Source of the DNA: CAWDAQ01 sp963800325
Lineage (GTDB): Bacteria; Actinomycetota; Actinomycetes; Actinomycetales; Dermatophilaceae
Direction of reading: 5' to 3'
DNA: 64,000 nucleotides
Assembly: GCA_963800325.1 (NCBI GenBank)
Contig: CAWDAQ010000009.1
Location: 1 to 64,000, forward strand
Below are positions 62,657 to 64,000 of the stretch, in pieces. Made by a program: the position numbers and the translations under genes. Position 1 is the first letter of the stretch. Each line of letters begins with the position of its first letter. Under the pieces are notes generated by a model. The model was not told the DNA's origin. It ran no database searches and saw only the letters and a list, made by a program, of their open reading frames with translations.

Positions 62657-63718
62657 TCAGGTGGTCTCGGTGACCTTGCGCAGGCCCCGGGGGGAGTCGG
62701 GGTCGTCGCCGCGGGAGAGCGCGAGGTGGAGGGCGAGCTGCTGCAGCGGGACGATCTCGAGCAGCGGGGACAGCGTCTCCGGGGCGCCGGCGGGCAGGAC
62801 GAACCGGGTCGCGCAGTCGGCGACGGCGTCGGCCGCCCCGATCCCGAGGACGTCCGCGCGGCGCTCGTGCAGCCGGGGCAGGACGTCGGCCATCGCCGCC
62901 CCGGCCCGTCCGTGCGGGACGAGGGCGATGACGGGGACCTGCGGGTCGACGACGGCGAGTGGCCCGTGGAGCAGGTCCGCCCCCGAGAACGCCTGCGCCG
63001 ACAGGTACGAGGTCTCCATGAGCTTCAGGGCGGCCTCGCGCGCCGTCGGGTAGGCGTAGCCGCGCCCGGTCGTCACCAGGGCGCGGGCGAACCGGTACCG
63101 CTGCGCGGCCACGGCCACCTCGTCCTCGCGCGCGAGGACCTGCTCGCCGAGGTCGGCCAGCCCGGCGGCGGCCTCGCGGACCTCCGTCCCGGCCCCGCGG
63201 AGCGCCCCGAGGAACAGGTGGAGCGCGAGGAGCTGCGCGGTGTACGTCTTCGTCGCCGCCACCGAGCGCTCCGGACCGGCGAGGACGTCGACGTGGAGCT
63301 CGGCGGCGCTCGCGAGCGCCGAGCCGGGGTTGTTCGTCACGGCGACGGTGACCGCGCCGCACTCGCGGGCGACCTCGACCGAGCGCACGAGGTCCGGGGA
63401 GCCGCCGGACTGGCTCACGGCGACGTGGAGCACGTCCCGCAGGTCGGGCCGGGCGCCGTAGACCGTCGTCGTCGACGGCGACGCGAGCCCGGCGGGAAGC
63501 CCGTGCTCGACCTCGACGAGGTACTTGGCGTAGAGCGCGGCGTGGTCGCTCGTGCCGCGGGCGGCGAGCTGGACGAACCGGGGTGCGCGCCGGGCGACTG
63601 CGCCCGCGACGTCGGCGACCGCCGGGGCCCCGTCCGCCAGCATGCGTCGCCACACCGAGGGCTGCTCGGCGATCTCGGCCGCCATGAGCGCCCCGGGGGC
63701 CGGGGTCGCGGCGCTCAC
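62657..63718 (-). CDS. SIS-domain sugar isomerase/deaminase, GlmS C-terminus-like
   Basis: A 353-aa protein of two SIS domains without the glutaminase part of GlmS. The first SIS contains VQLAARGTSDHAALYAKYLV and VAVSQSGGSPDLVRSVEVA, the second ALVTTGRGYAYPTAREAALK and KLMETSYLSAQAFSGADLLH. Such proteins (FrlB/AgaS-like) act on phosphorylated amino sugars or glycated amino acids. It overlaps the symporter end by 4 bp, so uptake and processing of an amino sugar are likely linked. Confidence 0.9.
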   Translation of the reverse strand: MSAATPAPGALMAAEIAEQPSVWRRMLADGAPAVADVAGAVARRAPRFVQLAARGTSDHAALYAKYLVEVEHGLPAGLASPSTTTVYGARPDLRDVLHVAVSQSGGSPDLVRSVEVARECGAVTVAVTNNPGSALASAAELHVDVLAGPERSVAATKTYTAQLLALHLFLGALRGAGTEVREAAAGLADLGEQVLAREDEVAVAAQRYRFARALVTTGRGYAYPTAREAALKLMETSYLSAQAFSGADLLHGPLAVVDPQVPVIALVPHGRAGAAMADVLPRLHERRADVLGIGAADAVADCATRFVLPAGAPETLSPLLEIVPLQQLALHLALSRGDDPDSPRGLRKVTETT

Positions 63719-64000
63719 CGCCGGCCCCCGCCGGTCAGGACGCCCTCGGGCTCGGCGTGCCGGTCCGCGAGCTCGGAGTCCTCGGCGTGCCGTCGGGACA
63801 GGAGCCCGCCGACGGCGAGGGTGATGACGACGCCGATGGCGGTGTACCAGGTGAAGCCGATGAGGTCCCGCTGGAACAGGAACAGGTAGACCATGACGAG
63901 CACGGCGGTGGTGAACCCGGCGACGGCGTCGGCCTGCCGGGCGCGGCGCACCCAGAGCCCGAGGAAGAACGAGCCGAGGAGCCCGCCGTAGGTCAGCCCG
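63715..64000 (-). CDS. Sodium:solute symporter, C-terminal end (partial)
   Basis: The frame enters from the right edge and ends at 63715. Visible residues start GLTYGGLLGSFFLGLWVRRA, then AGFTTAVLVMVYLFLF and FTWYTAIGVVITLAVGGLLS, two to three membrane helices in the style of the SSS family C-terminus, followed by a short charged tail. The stop overlaps the SIS gene start (ATGA). The substrate is probably a sugar or amino sugar by association; most of the gene lies outside the window. Confidence 0.75.
   Translation of the reverse strand, partial: GLTYGGLLGSFFLGLWVRRARQADAVAGFTTAVLVMVYLFLFQRDLIGFTWYTAIGVVITLAVGGLLSRRHAEDSELADRHAEPEGVLTGGGRR

Overview
The window looks like chromosome from a high-GC actinobacterium. 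Codons end mostly in G or C, GTG starts are frequent, and genes abut with ATGA/GTGA/TGATG overlaps. A DtxR/IdeR-type iron box, UDP-galactopyranose mutase, a LanKC-type lanthipeptide enzyme and many IclR/LacI/TetR regulators agree with this. The genus cannot be named from the sequence alone.

Layout. (1) 1-6660 is an island-like stretch of visibly lower GC that ends at a 3' fragment of a tRNA gene (about 6627-6662). It holds decayed genes (a frameshifted, truncated DUF262/GmrS-like remnant), a small beta-rich protein, and a compact minus-strand cassette at 6068-3384: GNAT acetyltransferase, a 104-aa Lys/Asp/Glu-rich peptide, a degenerate ATP-grasp-like protein and an intact ATP-grasp ligase. 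That gene set parallels graspetide (microviridin-type) RiPP loci. (2) 6694-18013: after a frameshifted GNAT comes a one-carbon catabolic locus with a GcvT/DmdA-like methyltransferase, formate-THF ligase, a cyclodeaminase-family cyclohydrolase, an MTHFR-like reductase, a dimethylglycine-dehydrogenase-like flavoprotein, both ETF subunits and two IclR regulators. It probably moves methyl groups from an N-, S- or O-methylated substrate onto THF and recovers formate and ATP. (3) 18023-33398 is a surface-glycan locus with four sulfotransferase genes, a fifth sulfotransferase domain inside a 1,816-aa TPR-HAD-GT-GT-sulfotransferase polypeptide, four free-standing GT2 genes and UDP-galactopyranose mutase. 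It suggests a sulfated, galactofuranose-containing cell-surface polymer.

(4) 33550-36845 holds a DUF4386 membrane protein with a divergent TetR and two palindromic operators, an MBL hydrolase, and bfd-bfr behind an iron box. (5) 36888-39519 is a second RiPP-like locus: two tandem Thr/Cys-rich precursor peptides followed by a LanKC-like lyase-kinase with no cyclase domain. (6) 40074-48340 is a LacI-regulated carbohydrate ABC importer plus a GH2 glycosidase, with an 18-bp palindromic operator. (7) 48345-56515 has a PPC/DUF296 protein, a universal stress protein, an MDR oxidoreductase, and a catabolic block of LigA/LigB-type dioxygenase, citrate-synthase-family lyase, CaiB CoA-transferase, divergent amidohydrolase and IclR. 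(8) 56540-64000 has a CDF metal exporter, a glycerate/malate operon (malic enzyme, hydroxypyruvate isomerase, tartronate semialdehyde reductase, glycerate kinase), a 32-bp tandem-repeat array, a SIS-domain sugar isomerase and the end of a sodium:solute symporter.

The strongest candidates for undescribed biology are the graspetide-like cassette in the island, the cyclase-less LanKC locus with paired Thr-rich precursors, and the giant glycan-assembly polypeptide in its sulfotransferase-rich neighbourhood. Three genes carry single-base frameshifts (near 1814, 7075 and 18080), two of them at homopolymer runs, so either local decay or sequencing error should be considered.
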